A stretch of 64,000 nucleotides of DNA, taken from RYN-230 sp963837515. Lineage in GTDB: Bacteria; Actinomycetota; Actinomycetes; Streptosporangiales; Streptosporangiaceae. Shown here piece by piece: positions 1 through 8,337 of the stretch. The stretch is taken from NCBI GenBank assembly GCA_963837515.1, contig CAWINT010000006.1, positions 310,001 through 374,000 of the forward strand, given 5' to 3'. Each line of letters opens with the position of its first letter. Position 1 is the stretch's first letter. The notes beneath the pieces were generated by a model, which was not told where the DNA came from, searched no databases, and saw only the letters and a list, made by a program, of their open reading frames with translations. Both the position numbers and the translations under genes were made by a program.

Positions 1-1647
1 AGCGGGCGGGACTACGACGCGATCGTGGTCGGCGGCGGGCACAACGGGCTGGTCGCGGCCGCCTACCTGGCCCGGTCCGGGGCCCGGACGGTGGTGCTGG
101 AAGGGCGGCACAAGACCGGCGGGGCCGCGACCACCGAGGCCCCCTGGCCGGACGCGCCCGAGTTCCGGGTGACCCGGCTGTCCTACGTGATGAGCCTGCT
201 CCCGCCGACCATCATCAACGACCTGGACCTGGCCCGGCACGGCTACCAGATCTACCCGATGGGCCCGTACTACCAGGCGTTTCCCGAGGGCGGCTCGATC
301 AAGCTGTACGCCGACGACGCCAAGCGCAACCACGAGGAAGTCGCCAGGTGGTCCAAGCAGGACGCGGACGCGATGCCCCGCTGGGACGCCTGGCTGGCCG
401 GGCTGGCCGACGTGCTCGGCCCGCTGCTGCTCACCGTCCCGCCGAACCTCGGCTCGCGCAAGCCGCGTGACCTGCGCGAGACCCTCCGGCTGGCGTGGCG
501 CAACCGCGGCCTGGACGTGCGGACGATTGCCGACGTGACCCGGCTGATGACGATGAGCATCGCCGACCTGCTGGACGACTGGTTCGAGTCGGACCAGGTC
601 AAGGGGGCGCTGGCGGTAAACGGCGTGATCGGCACCTGGGCGGGCCCGTACGAGCCGGGCACCGCCTATGTGATGGCGCACCACTCCATCGGCGACGTGG
701 GCGACGGTCACCTGGGCAACTGGGGCTTCCAGGAAGGCGGCATGGGCGCGGTCGCCGGGGCGATGGAGTCGGCCGCCCGCCAGCATGGGGCCGAGGTCCG
801 GCGCAGCGCCCGGGTCGCCCGGGTGCTGGTCCGCGACGGCCGGGCCACCGGCGTGGTACTGGAGAACGGCGATGAGATCCGCGCCCAGGTCGTGCTGTCC
901 ACCGTGCATCCCCGCATCGCGTTCCTGGACCACGTCGGCCGCGAGCACCTGCCGCCCGACTTCGCCGCCGACATCGAGCGCTGGAAGACCCGCAGCGGCG
1001 TGGTGAAGATCAATCTGGCCCTGGCCGAGCTTCCCGACTTCACCGCCGACCCCGGCGCCAACCAGCAGGAACATCACACCGGGTCGGTGGAGATGGCGCC
1101 CACCATGGAGTACATCGAGCGGGCCTTCCAGGACGCCCGCGACGGCCGGCCCGCGGCGCGGCCGTTCAGCGACGGGGTGATCCCGTCCACGTTCGACAAG
1201 ACCCTCGCCCCGGCGGGCATGCACACGATGTCCCTGTTCACCCAGTGGGTGCCGCAGGACTGGAACACCGAACCGCACACCGCGGAGCTGGAGGCCTACG
1301 CGGACCGGATGATCGACTGCTACAACGAGCTGGCGCCCAACTTCAAGGCGTCGATCCTGCACCGGGACATCGTCGGCCCGTACCAGATGGAGCACGAGTA
1401 CGGCCTGATCGGCGGGAACATCTTCCACGGCGAACTGTCCCTGGAGCAGCTGTTCCACATGCGCCCGGCCCCCGGTTACGCCGACTACCGCACCCCGCTC
1501 CCGGGGCTGTACTACGGCAGCTCGGCGACGCACGCCGGCGGCGGGGTGTGCGGCATCCCCGGCTGGCAGGCGGCCCGCGCCGCGATCGCGGACCAGAAGG
1601 CGGCCAAGCGGTCGGCGAACGTGCGCCCGCGTATCCGGCGGTCATGA
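1..1647 (+). CDS. FAD-dependent oxidoreductase, phytoene-desaturase/PYROXD2-like (5' partial)
   Basis: Flavoprotein of the COG1233 group (phytoene dehydrogenase-related, PYROXD2-like). The reading frame is open from base 1, with DYDAIVVGGGHNGLVAAAYL at the front, so the true start lies upstream and the GTG at 25 is internal to the FAD-binding strand. The visible 548 residues hold the Rossmann dinucleotide motif (VGGGHNG), a GGAATTE segment after the first Glu-ended strand, and the C-terminal GLYYGSSATHAGGGVCGIPGW flavin-binding signature. The substrate is unknown; relatives are annotated as amine-oxidase-like or phytoene-desaturase-like. The stop overlaps the next start as ATGA, so the two are probably co-translated. 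A close paralogue lies on the other strand at 4176-5864. Confidence 0.85.
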   Translation, partial: SGRDYDAIVVGGGHNGLVAAAYLARSGARTVVLEGRHKTGGAATTEAPWPDAPEFRVTRLSYVMSLLPPTIINDLDLARHGYQIYPMGPYYQAFPEGGSIKLYADDAKRNHEEVARWSKQDADAMPRWDAWLAGLADVLGPLLLTVPPNLGSRKPRDLRETLRLAWRNRGLDVRTIADVTRLMTMSIADLLDDWFESDQVKGALAVNGVIGTWAGPYEPGTAYVMAHHSIGDVGDGHLGNWGFQEGGMGAVAGAMESAARQHGAEVRRSARVARVLVRDGRATGVVLENGDEIRAQVVLSTVHPRIAFLDHVGREHLPPDFAADIERWKTRSGVVKINLALAELPDFTADPGANQQEHHTGSVEMAPTMEYIERAFQDARDGRPAARPFSDGVIPSTFDKTLAPAGMHTMSLFTQWVPQDWNTEPHTAELEAYADRMIDCYNELAPNFKASILHRDIVGPYQMEHEYGLIGGNIFHGELSLEQLFHMRPAPGYADYRTPLPGLYYGSSATHAGGGVCGIPGWQAARAAIADQKAAKRSANVRPRIRRS

Positions 1648-4136
1648 CCAGTCACACCCACCCTTCCCAACGGCCCGTCCCCCCCACTCCCGCACCGCCG
1701 GCCCGCGGCGCTGCGGGGCCGCCGGGCGGCCGGGCGGGGAGCGCCGTCCCGGAGCCCGCCAACGACGCCGGGCTCCGGGACGGCGCGGGATCAGCGGACG
1801 CCGTCTTCCCGGACGGCGCGAACTTCCCGGACGGCGCGGGGTCGGTGGTTGGCGCAGCCTTCCCGGACGGCGCGGGCTTCCCGGACGGCACCGACTCCCC
1901 GGACGGGATCAGCCCCGCGCTGCGGGCCATGCTGGAGGCGCGCAGCGTGGCGCTGGTCGGTGCCAGCCCCCGGGACGGCAGCCTCGGCCAGCGGATGATC
2001 AGCGAAGTCGCCCGGAGCCGCCCGGAGCCGCAGACGTACCTGGTCAACCCCCGCTACACCGAGATCGGCAGGATGCCCTGCCACCCGTCGCTGGCCGCGC
2101 TGCCAGGGCCCGTCAACCTGGTGCTGCTGGCCGTGCCCGACACCGCCCTGGAGGAGCAGCTCACGCTGGCCGCGCACCGGGGCGACCGGTCCGCGGTGAT
2201 CTTCGGGAGCGCCTTCGACCCGCCCGGCCCGCGGCGCCACGGCCAGCCCACCCTGCGCGCCCGGCTGGCCGCCACCGCGGCCGCCGCCGGGATGGCGGTG
2301 TGCGGTGCGGGCTGCATGGGGTTCGTCAACGTCGTCAACGGGCTGCGCGCGGTCGGCTACGTCGAGCCCGACCCGCTCCCGGCCGGGCCCATCGCGCTGG
2401 TGACCCACTCCGGCTCGGTGTTCTCGGCCCTGCTGCGCACCCGCCGCGCGCTGGGCTACACCCTGGCCGTGTCCTCCGGCCAGGAACTCGTGACCGGGGC
2501 GGGTCAGTACGCCGAGTATGCGTTGGGTATGGAAGAGACCCGGGTGCTTGCGCTGGTCCTGGAGGCGCTGCGCGAGCCGGGCCGGCTGCGCGCGGTGCTC
2601 GCGTCGGCGGCCGCCCGGGACATCCCGGTTGTGCTGCTGAGCACCGGGCACTCGGCCCGCGGCCGGGCCATGGTGGCCGCGCACTCGGGCGCCCTCGCCG
2701 CCGCGGACGGCGGCTGGGAGGCGCTGGCCCGCGGGTACGGCGTGCACCGGGTGCGCGACCTGGCCGAGCTGGCCGACACGCTGGAACTATTCGCGGCCGG
2801 CCGCCGGGCGCCCCGCAGCCTGCCCGCCGGCGCCGGGATCGCCACCGTGCACGACTCCGGGCTGGAACGGGCGCACGTCGCCGACGTCGCCGACGACCTC
2901 GGCGTGCCGTTCGCGGCGGTCGGCGAGGGCACGCTGGCCCGGCTGGCCGGGCTGCTCGACCCCGGCCTGGAACCGGCCAACCCGCTGGACGTGTGGGGCA
3001 CCGGCGCGCAGGCCGGGGAGCAGCTGGCCGGGTCGCTGGCCGCGCTGGCCGATGACCCCGCGGTGGGGGCGGTGGCGCTGGCCGTGGACCTGGTGACCGA
3101 GTTCGACGGCGACGAGTCCTACCCCCGGGCGGTGCTGGACGCGGCCGGCCGGACCGGCAAGCCGGTGGCCGTGCTGGCGGGTGTGCCGGCCGGCATCGAC
3201 CCGCCGGCCGCGGCCCGGCTGCGCGCGGCCGGGATCCCGGTGCTGGAGGGCACCCGCAGCGGCCTGCTCGCCCTGCGCCACCTGCTCGACCACGCGGCCC
3301 CGCGGCCGGCCCCGCCCGCGACGGCCCCACCCGCGGCCGCCCCACCCGCGACGGCCCCGCCCGCAGCCGCTCCGCCCGCGACGGCCCCGCCCGCGGCCGC
3401 CCCACCCGCAGCCGCCCCGGCCGACCCGGCCCGCCGGGACCGGTGGTCCCGGGTGCTCGCGGCCGGCCAGGCGCGCGGCGGCACGCTGCTCCGGCTGCTG
3501 GCCGACTACGGCATCCCCACCGCGCGTGCCGAGGCGGCGCGGACCGCCGATGACGCGCTCGCCGCGGCGGAGCGGCTCGGCTACCCCGTGGTACTCAAGA
3601 CCGACGAGCCGGGGATCGCGCACAAGTCGGACGCGCACGGCGTGCTGCTGGGCATCGGCGACGCGGCCGGGCTGCGGGCCGGGTATGCGGATCTGGCCGC
3701 CCGGCTGGGCCCGCGGGTGCTGGTCTGCGAGACGGTGCCGCCCGGCACCGAACTGTCGGTGGGGCTGGCCCGTGACCCGGCCCTGGGCCTGCTGCTCGTG
3801 GTGGCAGCGGGCGGCGTCCTGGTGGAACTGCTGGCCGACCGGGCCGTCGCGCTCCCGCCGGTCAGCCCGGCGCAGGCCGCCGGGCTGCTGGCCGGGCTGC
3901 GGACCGCCCGGCTGCTGGCCGGGACACGCGGCCAGCCCCCGGCCGACCTGGCCGCGGTGGCCGCCGCCATCGCGGCGGTGTCGCAGATCGCCGCAGAACT
4001 CGGCGAATGGCTGGACGCACTCGACGTGAACCCGCTCATCTGCGGCCCGGCCGGGGCCGTCGCCGTGGACGCGCTGGCCATCCCGCACAATCGTGATCAT
4101 GACTTAGGTGTCGTCCGGACGACACCTAAGTCATGA
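1644..4136 (+). CDS. acetate-CoA ligase (NDP-forming)-like / ATP-grasp acyl-CoA synthetase
   Basis: Predicted 830-residue protein of the ADP-forming acyl-CoA synthetase family. After a low-complexity N-terminus with FPDGA-type repeats (about residues 45-90) comes a CoA-binding domain (VALVGASPRDGSLGQ), a succinyl-CoA-ligase-like domain (LVTHSGSVFSALL), an Ala/Pro linker (about 555-595) built from tandem APPATAPPAA units, and a C-terminal ATP-grasp domain (GYPVVLKTDEPGIAHKSDAHG ... LDALDVNPL). The start is the ATG in the ATGA overlap with the preceding flavoprotein; a longer open frame upstream is a shadow. It would form or cleave an acyl-CoA with nucleotide turnover; the acid is unknown. The last ten residues are encoded inside a perfect palindrome. 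Confidence 0.85.
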   Translation: MTSHTHPSQRPVPPTPAPPARGAAGPPGGRAGSAVPEPANDAGLRDGAGSADAVFPDGANFPDGAGSVVGAAFPDGAGFPDGTDSPDGISPALRAMLEARSVALVGASPRDGSLGQRMISEVARSRPEPQTYLVNPRYTEIGRMPCHPSLAALPGPVNLVLLAVPDTALEEQLTLAAHRGDRSAVIFGSAFDPPGPRRHGQPTLRARLAATAAAAGMAVCGAGCMGFVNVVNGLRAVGYVEPDPLPAGPIALVTHSGSVFSALLRTRRALGYTLAVSSGQELVTGAGQYAEYALGMEETRVLALVLEALREPGRLRAVLASAAARDIPVVLLSTGHSARGRAMVAAHSGALAAADGGWEALARGYGVHRVRDLAELADTLELFAAGRRAPRSLPAGAGIATVHDSGLERAHVADVADDLGVPFAAVGEGTLARLAGLLDPGLEPANPLDVWGTGAQAGEQLAGSLAALADDPAVGAVALAVDLVTEFDGDESYPRAVLDAAGRTGKPVAVLAGVPAGIDPPAAARLRAAGIPVLEGTRSGLLALRHLLDHAAPRPAPPATAPPAAAPPATAPPAAAPPATAPPAAAPPAAAPADPARRDRWSRVLAAGQARGGTLLRLLADYGIPTARAEAARTADDALAAAERLGYPVVLKTDEPGIAHKSDAHGVLLGIGDAAGLRAGYADLAARLGPRVLVCETVPPGTELSVGLARDPALGLLLVVAAGGVLVELLADRAVALPPVSPAQAAGLLAGLRTARLLAGTRGQPPADLAAVAAAIAAVSQIAAELGEWLDALDVNPLICGPAGAVAVDALAIPHNRDHDLGVVRTTPKS

Positions 4137-4140
4137 TCAC
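4093..4140. terminator. 48-bp perfect palindrome between convergent genes
   Basis: Two 24-base arms with no loop: the left arm begins GTGATCATGACTTAGG and the right arm is its exact reverse complement. It spans the 3' end of the acyl-CoA ligase, whose stop is 4134-4136, and lies 36 bp before the stop of the convergent oxidoreductase. A strong bidirectional hairpin terminator is the simplest reading. No U-tract follows. Confidence 0.7.
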
Positions 4141-4175
4141 AACGGGCCGGCCGGGCCTGACACCGCCCGCGAAGA

Positions 4176-5864
4176 TCATCGCCTCGGAGCCGCCGCCGCG
4201 GGCCGCCCGGTGGCCCGGCGGAGCACCTGGCCGGCGCGGCTGCGCAGCCGGCCGGCCCGGCGGTCGGCGAGGACCTGGCGGACGACGTTGCGCCCCGGGA
4301 TGCCGGTGACCCCGCCGCCGCCGTGCGTGCTGGAACCGGCCTGGTACAGGCCGGCCACCGGGGTGCGCAGGTCGGCGTACCCGGCCGCGGGCCGGGCGTG
4401 GAACATCTGGCCCAGGCTCAGCTCGCCGTGGAAGATGTTGCCGCCGACCAGGCCGTACTCGTCCTGCATCTGCCGCGGCCCGATCACCTGCCGGTGCCGG
4501 ATCGAGCCGGTGAAGCCGGGGGCGACCCGCTCCACCCGGGCGATCACCCGGTCCGCGTAGGCGGCCAGCGCGGCCTCGTCGGGCTCGGCGGGTTCGGCGG
4601 CGTAACCGTGCGGCACCCACTGGGTGAACATGGACATGACCTGGTGACCGGGCGGGGCCAGCGAGTCGTCGAACACGCTCGGGATGCAGATGTCCGCGAA
4701 CGGAAGCTCGGACGGCTGGCCGCTGACCGCCTGCTGAAACGCGGTCTCGATGTCGTCCAGGCTCTCGGCCAGCACGATCGTGCCGCCATGGACCTGCGGG
4801 TCGAACTCCGGATGGCTGGTGAACGCCGGCAGCCGGTCCAGCGCCAGGTTGATCTTGACGGTGCCGCTGCGGGTCTGCCAGCGGCGGATGTCGGCCACGA
4901 AGTCCGGGGGCAGGACCGCCGGGTTGACCAGCCGCAGGAACGAGATCTGCGGATGCGCGGTGGTGATGACCGTGCCCGCGTCGATCTCCTCGCCGCTGGC
5001 CAGGGTGACCCCGCAGGCCCGCGCGGCGGGACCGGCGCCGCCCTGGGTCCGGATCTGCGCCACCTCCGCCCCGGTCCGGATCGACGCGCCGAACGAGCGG
5101 GCCGCCCCGGCCAGCGCCCCGGTCACCCCGCCCATCCCGCCACGCGGGAAGCCCCAGGCTCCCGCCTGGCCGTCCACGTCGCCGATGTGGTGGTGCAGCA
5201 TGACGTACGCGGTCCCGGCCGAACGCGGCCCGGCCCACGTGCCGATCACCCCGGACACCGACAGCAGGCCCAGCATGGCGTCACTGCGGAAGTACTCCTC
5301 GAGCAGGTCGGCGATGCTGCCGGTGAGCAGCCGGGTGACGTCCACCGCGCCGCGCTCGTCCAGCCCGCGCAGGTGCCGCAGCAGCAGGCCCTGGCGGAGC
5401 AGGTCGGCCGGGCGGTGCGAGCCGACCCGCGGCGGGATCTGGTCCAGCAGCGGGCCGAGCACCCGGCCGAGCGCGGCCAGGTGCGCCTCGTAGCGCGGGT
5501 AGGCGTCCGCGTCCGGCGCGGAGAACCTGGCGATCTCCGCGTGCCGCTGCGCCGGGTCGTCCGGCAGCCGCAGGTAACGCCCGTCGGCCCGGGGCGCGAA
5601 GTACGGCCCCTGCGGGTACACGTGGTAGCCGTGCCGGGCCAGCCCGAGGTCGGCGACCAGGTCCGGCGGCAGCAGCGAGACCACGTAGGACAGTGAGGTG
5701 ACCGTGTAGTCCGGGCCGAACGGGTGCTCGCTGACCGCTGCCCCGCCCACCACCGGCCGGCGCTCGCACACCAGCACGTCCAGCCCGGCCCGGGCCAGGT
5801 AAGCCGCGGCGACCAGCCCGTTATGGCCGCCCCCGATGATCACTACGTCGTGCGTCGCCGTCAC
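4176..5864 (-). CDS. FAD-dependent oxidoreductase, phytoene-desaturase/PYROXD2-like
   Basis: A 562-residue flavoprotein, paralogous to the one at 1-1647. It has an N-terminal Rossmann fold (HDVVIIGGGHNGLVAAAYLA), the GGAAVSEHPFGP segment, the shared middle block GVIGTWAGPRSAGTAYVMLH and the C-terminal GLYQAGSSTHGGGGVTGIPG flavin signature. GTG start at 5864 with AGGAGG about 9 bases upstream. Its own 5' region holds five 27-bp tandem repeats and it diverges from a MaoC gene. Substrate unknown. Two such paralogues facing each other across a CoA ligase suggest a shared catabolic or lipid-modifying role, which is inference. Confidence 0.85.
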   Translation of the reverse strand: MTATHDVVIIGGGHNGLVAAAYLARAGLDVLVCERRPVVGGAAVSEHPFGPDYTVTSLSYVVSLLPPDLVADLGLARHGYHVYPQGPYFAPRADGRYLRLPDDPAQRHAEIARFSAPDADAYPRYEAHLAALGRVLGPLLDQIPPRVGSHRPADLLRQGLLLRHLRGLDERGAVDVTRLLTGSIADLLEEYFRSDAMLGLLSVSGVIGTWAGPRSAGTAYVMLHHHIGDVDGQAGAWGFPRGGMGGVTGALAGAARSFGASIRTGAEVAQIRTQGGAGPAARACGVTLASGEEIDAGTVITTAHPQISFLRLVNPAVLPPDFVADIRRWQTRSGTVKINLALDRLPAFTSHPEFDPQVHGGTIVLAESLDDIETAFQQAVSGQPSELPFADICIPSVFDDSLAPPGHQVMSMFTQWVPHGYAAEPAEPDEAALAAYADRVIARVERVAPGFTGSIRHRQVIGPRQMQDEYGLVGGNIFHGELSLGQMFHARPAAGYADLRTPVAGLYQAGSSTHGGGGVTGIPGRNVVRQVLADRRAGRLRSRAGQVLRRATGRPAAAAPRR

Positions 5865-5906
5865 CGCCGCGTTCCTCCTCGCCCGTCGCGGGCGCCCGCT
5901 GGCCCC

Positions 5907-6047
5907 GGCGCCCAGGGCAGCAGGCTAACCACCGGCGCCCAGGGGAGCAGGCTAACCACCGGCGCCCAGGGCAGCAGGCTAACCACTGGCGCCCAGGGCA
6001 GCAGGCTAACCACCGGCGCCCAGGGGAGCAGGCTAACTACCGGCGCC
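5907..6047. repeat. five 27-bp direct repeats in a divergent promoter region
   Basis: Units start at 5907, 5934, 5961, 5988 and 6015 and read GGCGCCCAGGGCAGCAGGCT followed by AACCACC, with one or two substitutions each and a partial sixth unit. They fill most of the 203-bp gap between divergent genes, so the promoters of both must lie within or beside them. Confidence 0.9.
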
Positions 6048-6067
6048 GGCCCTGATGAAATGGGCTC

Positions 6068-6592
6068 ATGATTCCGCCCAACCCGCCCACCGGCACGCTG
6101 AGTGCCGCCGATTTCGCCGTGCCCCTCGATAACCGATACTTCGAGGACTACCGGCCCGGCGCGGTCTACGAATACGGCTACCTCACGGTCAGCGAGCAGG
6201 AGATCATGGACTTCGCCGAGCAGTTCGACCCGCAGCCGATCCACACCGATCCGGTGTTCGCCGCGACCGGACCGTTCGGCGGGCTCATCGCCAGCGGGTG
6301 GCACTCGGCGGGGCTGATGATGCGCCTGCTGGTCAGCCACTACCTGTCCCGGGTGGCCAGCCTGGCCTCGCCGGGCGTGGACGAGCTGCGCTGGGCGGTG
6401 CCGCTGCGGCCCGGGGACACCGTCCGGCTGCGCACCACGATCACCGACACCCGGCGGTCGCGGTCCAGGCCGGACCGCGGCCTGGTGCACACCCGGGCGG
6501 AACTGCTCAATCAGGACGACGGGTGCCCGGCCAGTTGCCAGGCGACGAACTTCCTGCGCTGCCGGCCCGGCGCGGCACCGCCTGCCGGGTGA
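6068..6592 (+). CDS. MaoC-like (R)-hydratase domain protein
   Basis: A 174-residue hot-dog-fold protein of the MaoC dehydratase family. Evidence: the opening YFEDYRPGAVYEYGYLTVSEQEI, the hydratase segment FAEQFDPQPIHTDP (Asp and His in the positions of the catalytic D..H pair), then GGLIASGWHSAGLMMRLLV and an acyl-binding C-terminal half. Such proteins hydrate enoyl-CoA to (R)-3-hydroxyacyl-CoA or act on related thioesters. It probably works with a nearby acyl-CoA enzyme (acyl-CoA dehydrogenase at 8338, CoA ligase at 1644), but the exact substrate cannot be read. Confidence 0.85.
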   Translation: MIPPNPPTGTLSAADFAVPLDNRYFEDYRPGAVYEYGYLTVSEQEIMDFAEQFDPQPIHTDPVFAATGPFGGLIASGWHSAGLMMRLLVSHYLSRVASLASPGVDELRWAVPLRPGDTVRLRTTITDTRRSRSRPDRGLVHTRAELLNQDDGCPASCQATNFLRCRPGAAPPAG

Positions 6593-6622
6593 CGGTGCCT
6601 ACCGGGTGACGGTCCCGGGCGG

Positions 6623-6976
6623 TCAGAACAGGACGTACAGCTTGCGGATCGTCTCGTGGATCTGCCAGGTGCCGGCCCACCCCCGGGGGAACACGGCCGA
6701 GTCCCCCGGGCCGATGTCCTGCGGCTCGCCGCCGTCCGGGGTGACCGTCATCCGGCCGCGCACGATGTGGACGGCCTCGTTGGTCTCCAGCTTCCAGTAG
6801 GACGGGCCGGGGGTGCACTCCCAGACGCCGACCTCCAGGTCACCGTCGGCCCAGGTGGTGACGCCCGACGTGGTCATGGGGTCGGCGGTGGCCTCGGCCA
6901 GCGGGCCCCAGTCCTCCAGTTCGCTGTGCAGCGCGGCGGCGGACAGGAACGGGGTCACCGGTATGGTCTCGCTCAT
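6623..6976 (-). CDS. cupin domain protein (DUF861/EutQ-like)
   Basis: A 117-residue single-domain cupin. The barrel is visible from GDLEVGVWECTPGPSYWKLE to HIVRGRMTVTPDGGEPQDIGPGDSAVFPRGWAGTWQI, with GPGDSAVFPRG matching the usual second cupin motif. It lies 33 bp downstream of the D-amino-acid-oxidase-like gene on the same strand, so the two are probably one operon. This cupin type is often found beside amine or amino-acid oxidases; enzymatic function is not assigned. Confidence 0.8.
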   Translation of the reverse strand: MSETIPVTPFLSAAALHSELEDWGPLAEATADPMTTSGVTTWADGDLEVGVWECTPGPSYWKLETNEAVHIVRGRMTVTPDGGEPQDIGPGDSAVFPRGWAGTWQIHETIRKLYVLF

Positions 6977-7009
6977 CAGCTCGTCCAGGTCCTCTCGGTA
7001 GGCAGATCG

Positions 7010-8245
7010 TCAGCTGGCCGGGGCCTCGCCCCCGGCCATGGCGGGGTATGCGTCCTCGGGGAAGGGCAGCGCGATCGGGTCGGCGGCCAGCTTGCTGTGC
7101 CCGCGGGCGTCGAACCGGCCCAGGCCCAGCCGGCCGCAGTCCACGACGCTGGACTGGCCGGCCAGCACCAGGTCGGCGGCGGCCCGGGCGACTCCCGGGC
7201 CCCACATCATCCCCGCGCCGCCCGCGGCGGCCACGATCAGCCCGGGCACGGCGCCGTCCGGGCCCAGGGCCGGGCCGATGATCGGCAGGTGGTCCGGGGT
7301 GTAGTCGATGGTGGCGGCCCACAGGCGGCGCAGCCCGAGACTGGCCGTCACCGGCACCAGCGCCTGCAGCCGGGCCCGCATCCGGGCCAGGTACGGCTCG
7401 TCCACCCCGGCGGCCTCTCCCGGCGGCTCCGCCGGGTTGCTCATCCCGAACAGCAGGCCACCCTCCTCCGGGCGCCAGTACAGCCCGGCGGACACGTCGA
7501 AGACCATCGGCACCCGGGACGGGTCCAGACCCGGGTGCGGCCCCGTCACCGCCACCTGGTGCCGCGCGCCGCCCACCGGGACGGTCACCCCGGCCAGCCG
7601 CCCGACCTCGGCCAGGTGCGGGCCACCGGTCAGTACCACGGCACCCGCGGTGATCCGGCCGCGGCTGGTCTGCACCCCGGTGATCCGCCCGGCTTCCCGC
7701 ACCAGCCCGGTGAAGGCGGTCCGTTCCCGGAGGTCAACCCCGGTCGTGGCCAGGGCCACGGCGTAGGCCAGGACGTTCCGCGGTGGCGTGAGGTACCCGT
7801 CTTCGGTGCAGAACGTGCCGCCCAGCGTCTGCCCCGGGGCCAGTGTGGGGTTGCGCTCGTCCACCTCATCCGGGCTGAGCCACTCCACCGGCACGCCCAG
7901 CTCCCGCTGCATGACCAGCCGCTCGCGGGCCGCGGCCACCTCCGCCTCGGTGAAACAGGGCAGCAGGTAGCCCTGCGGCACGAACCCGGAGTCGGCCCCG
8001 ATCTCCTCGTGCTGGCGCAGGTAGAACGCGCGGGACCACTGCGCCAGCCGGACCGCCTCGGGGGTGCCGCCCTGAACGCGCACCACCCCGGCCGCCCGGC
8101 TGCTGGCGCCCTGGCCGAGGGTGCCCCGCTCCACCAGGGTGACCCGGAGCCCGTCGCTGCGCAGGAAGTAGGCACACCAGGCACCGACCGTCCCACCGCC
8201 GACGACCACGACGTCGGCGGTGTCCGGCGGCCCATCCAACGGCAT
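7010..8245 (-). CDS. FAD-dependent oxidoreductase, DAO family (D-amino acid/sarcosine oxidase-like)
   Basis: A 411-residue flavoprotein with the DAO fold: ADVVVVGGGTVGAWCAYFLR at the N-terminus, RAAGVVRVQGG, and the C-terminal TIDYTPDHLPIIGP plus AAAGGAGMMWGPG that close the FAD site in sarcosine-oxidase/DadA relatives. I place the start at ATG 8245 (MPLDGPPDTADVVV); an in-frame TTG at 8287 would add 14 residues but runs through a palindromic operator-like site. It likely oxidises a secondary amine or amino acid and is co-transcribed with the cupin gene. The 19-bp site upstream is shared with the Rieske oxygenase, which suggests co-regulation. Confidence 0.85.
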   Translation of the reverse strand: MPLDGPPDTADVVVVGGGTVGAWCAYFLRSDGLRVTLVERGTLGQGASSRAAGVVRVQGGTPEAVRLAQWSRAFYLRQHEEIGADSGFVPQGYLLPCFTEAEVAAARERLVMQRELGVPVEWLSPDEVDERNPTLAPGQTLGGTFCTEDGYLTPPRNVLAYAVALATTGVDLRERTAFTGLVREAGRITGVQTSRGRITAGAVVLTGGPHLAEVGRLAGVTVPVGGARHQVAVTGPHPGLDPSRVPMVFDVSAGLYWRPEEGGLLFGMSNPAEPPGEAAGVDEPYLARMRARLQALVPVTASLGLRRLWAATIDYTPDHLPIIGPALGPDGAVPGLIVAAAGGAGMMWGPGVARAAADLVLAGQSSVVDCGRLGLGRFDARGHSKLAADPIALPFPEDAYPAMAGGEAPAS

Positions 8246-8270
8246 TGGCACAGCCCCGATGCTGGCATAA

Positions 8271-8289
8271 ACTGAACATTCAGTCAAGA
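8271..8289. promoter_or_regulatory. operator-like palindrome shared with the Rieske oxygenase gene
   Basis: The site reads ACTGAACATTCAGTCAAGA, with a core ACTGAA-CA-TTCAGT. It lies 26 bp upstream of the DAO gene start and 49 bp upstream of the divergent acyl-CoA dehydrogenase. The site at 13433-13451 is identical at 17 of 19 positions. The form fits a TetR-type operator; which regulator binds it is unknown. Confidence 0.65.
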
Positions 8290-8337
8290 TTCGGGCGGCG
8301 CACCGGATCGGGCCGATCCGGGGATGAGGAGAACGGC

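Noticed and set aside
2335..3405. Long minus-strand frame inside the CoA ligase gene
   Set aside because: Almost only Arg/Pro/Gly/Ala; no start context; antisense to a real domain protein.
5907..6041. CRISPR array
   Set aside because: Units are contiguous direct repeats without spacers; no cas genes nearby. The PD-(D/E)XK nuclease at 55303 is a stand-alone RecB-like protein, not linked to an array.
8245..8337. Upstream extension of the acyl-CoA dehydrogenase
   Set aside because: It would start inside the DAO gene and cross its promoter; GTG 8338 has a good ribosome binding site and fits family length.
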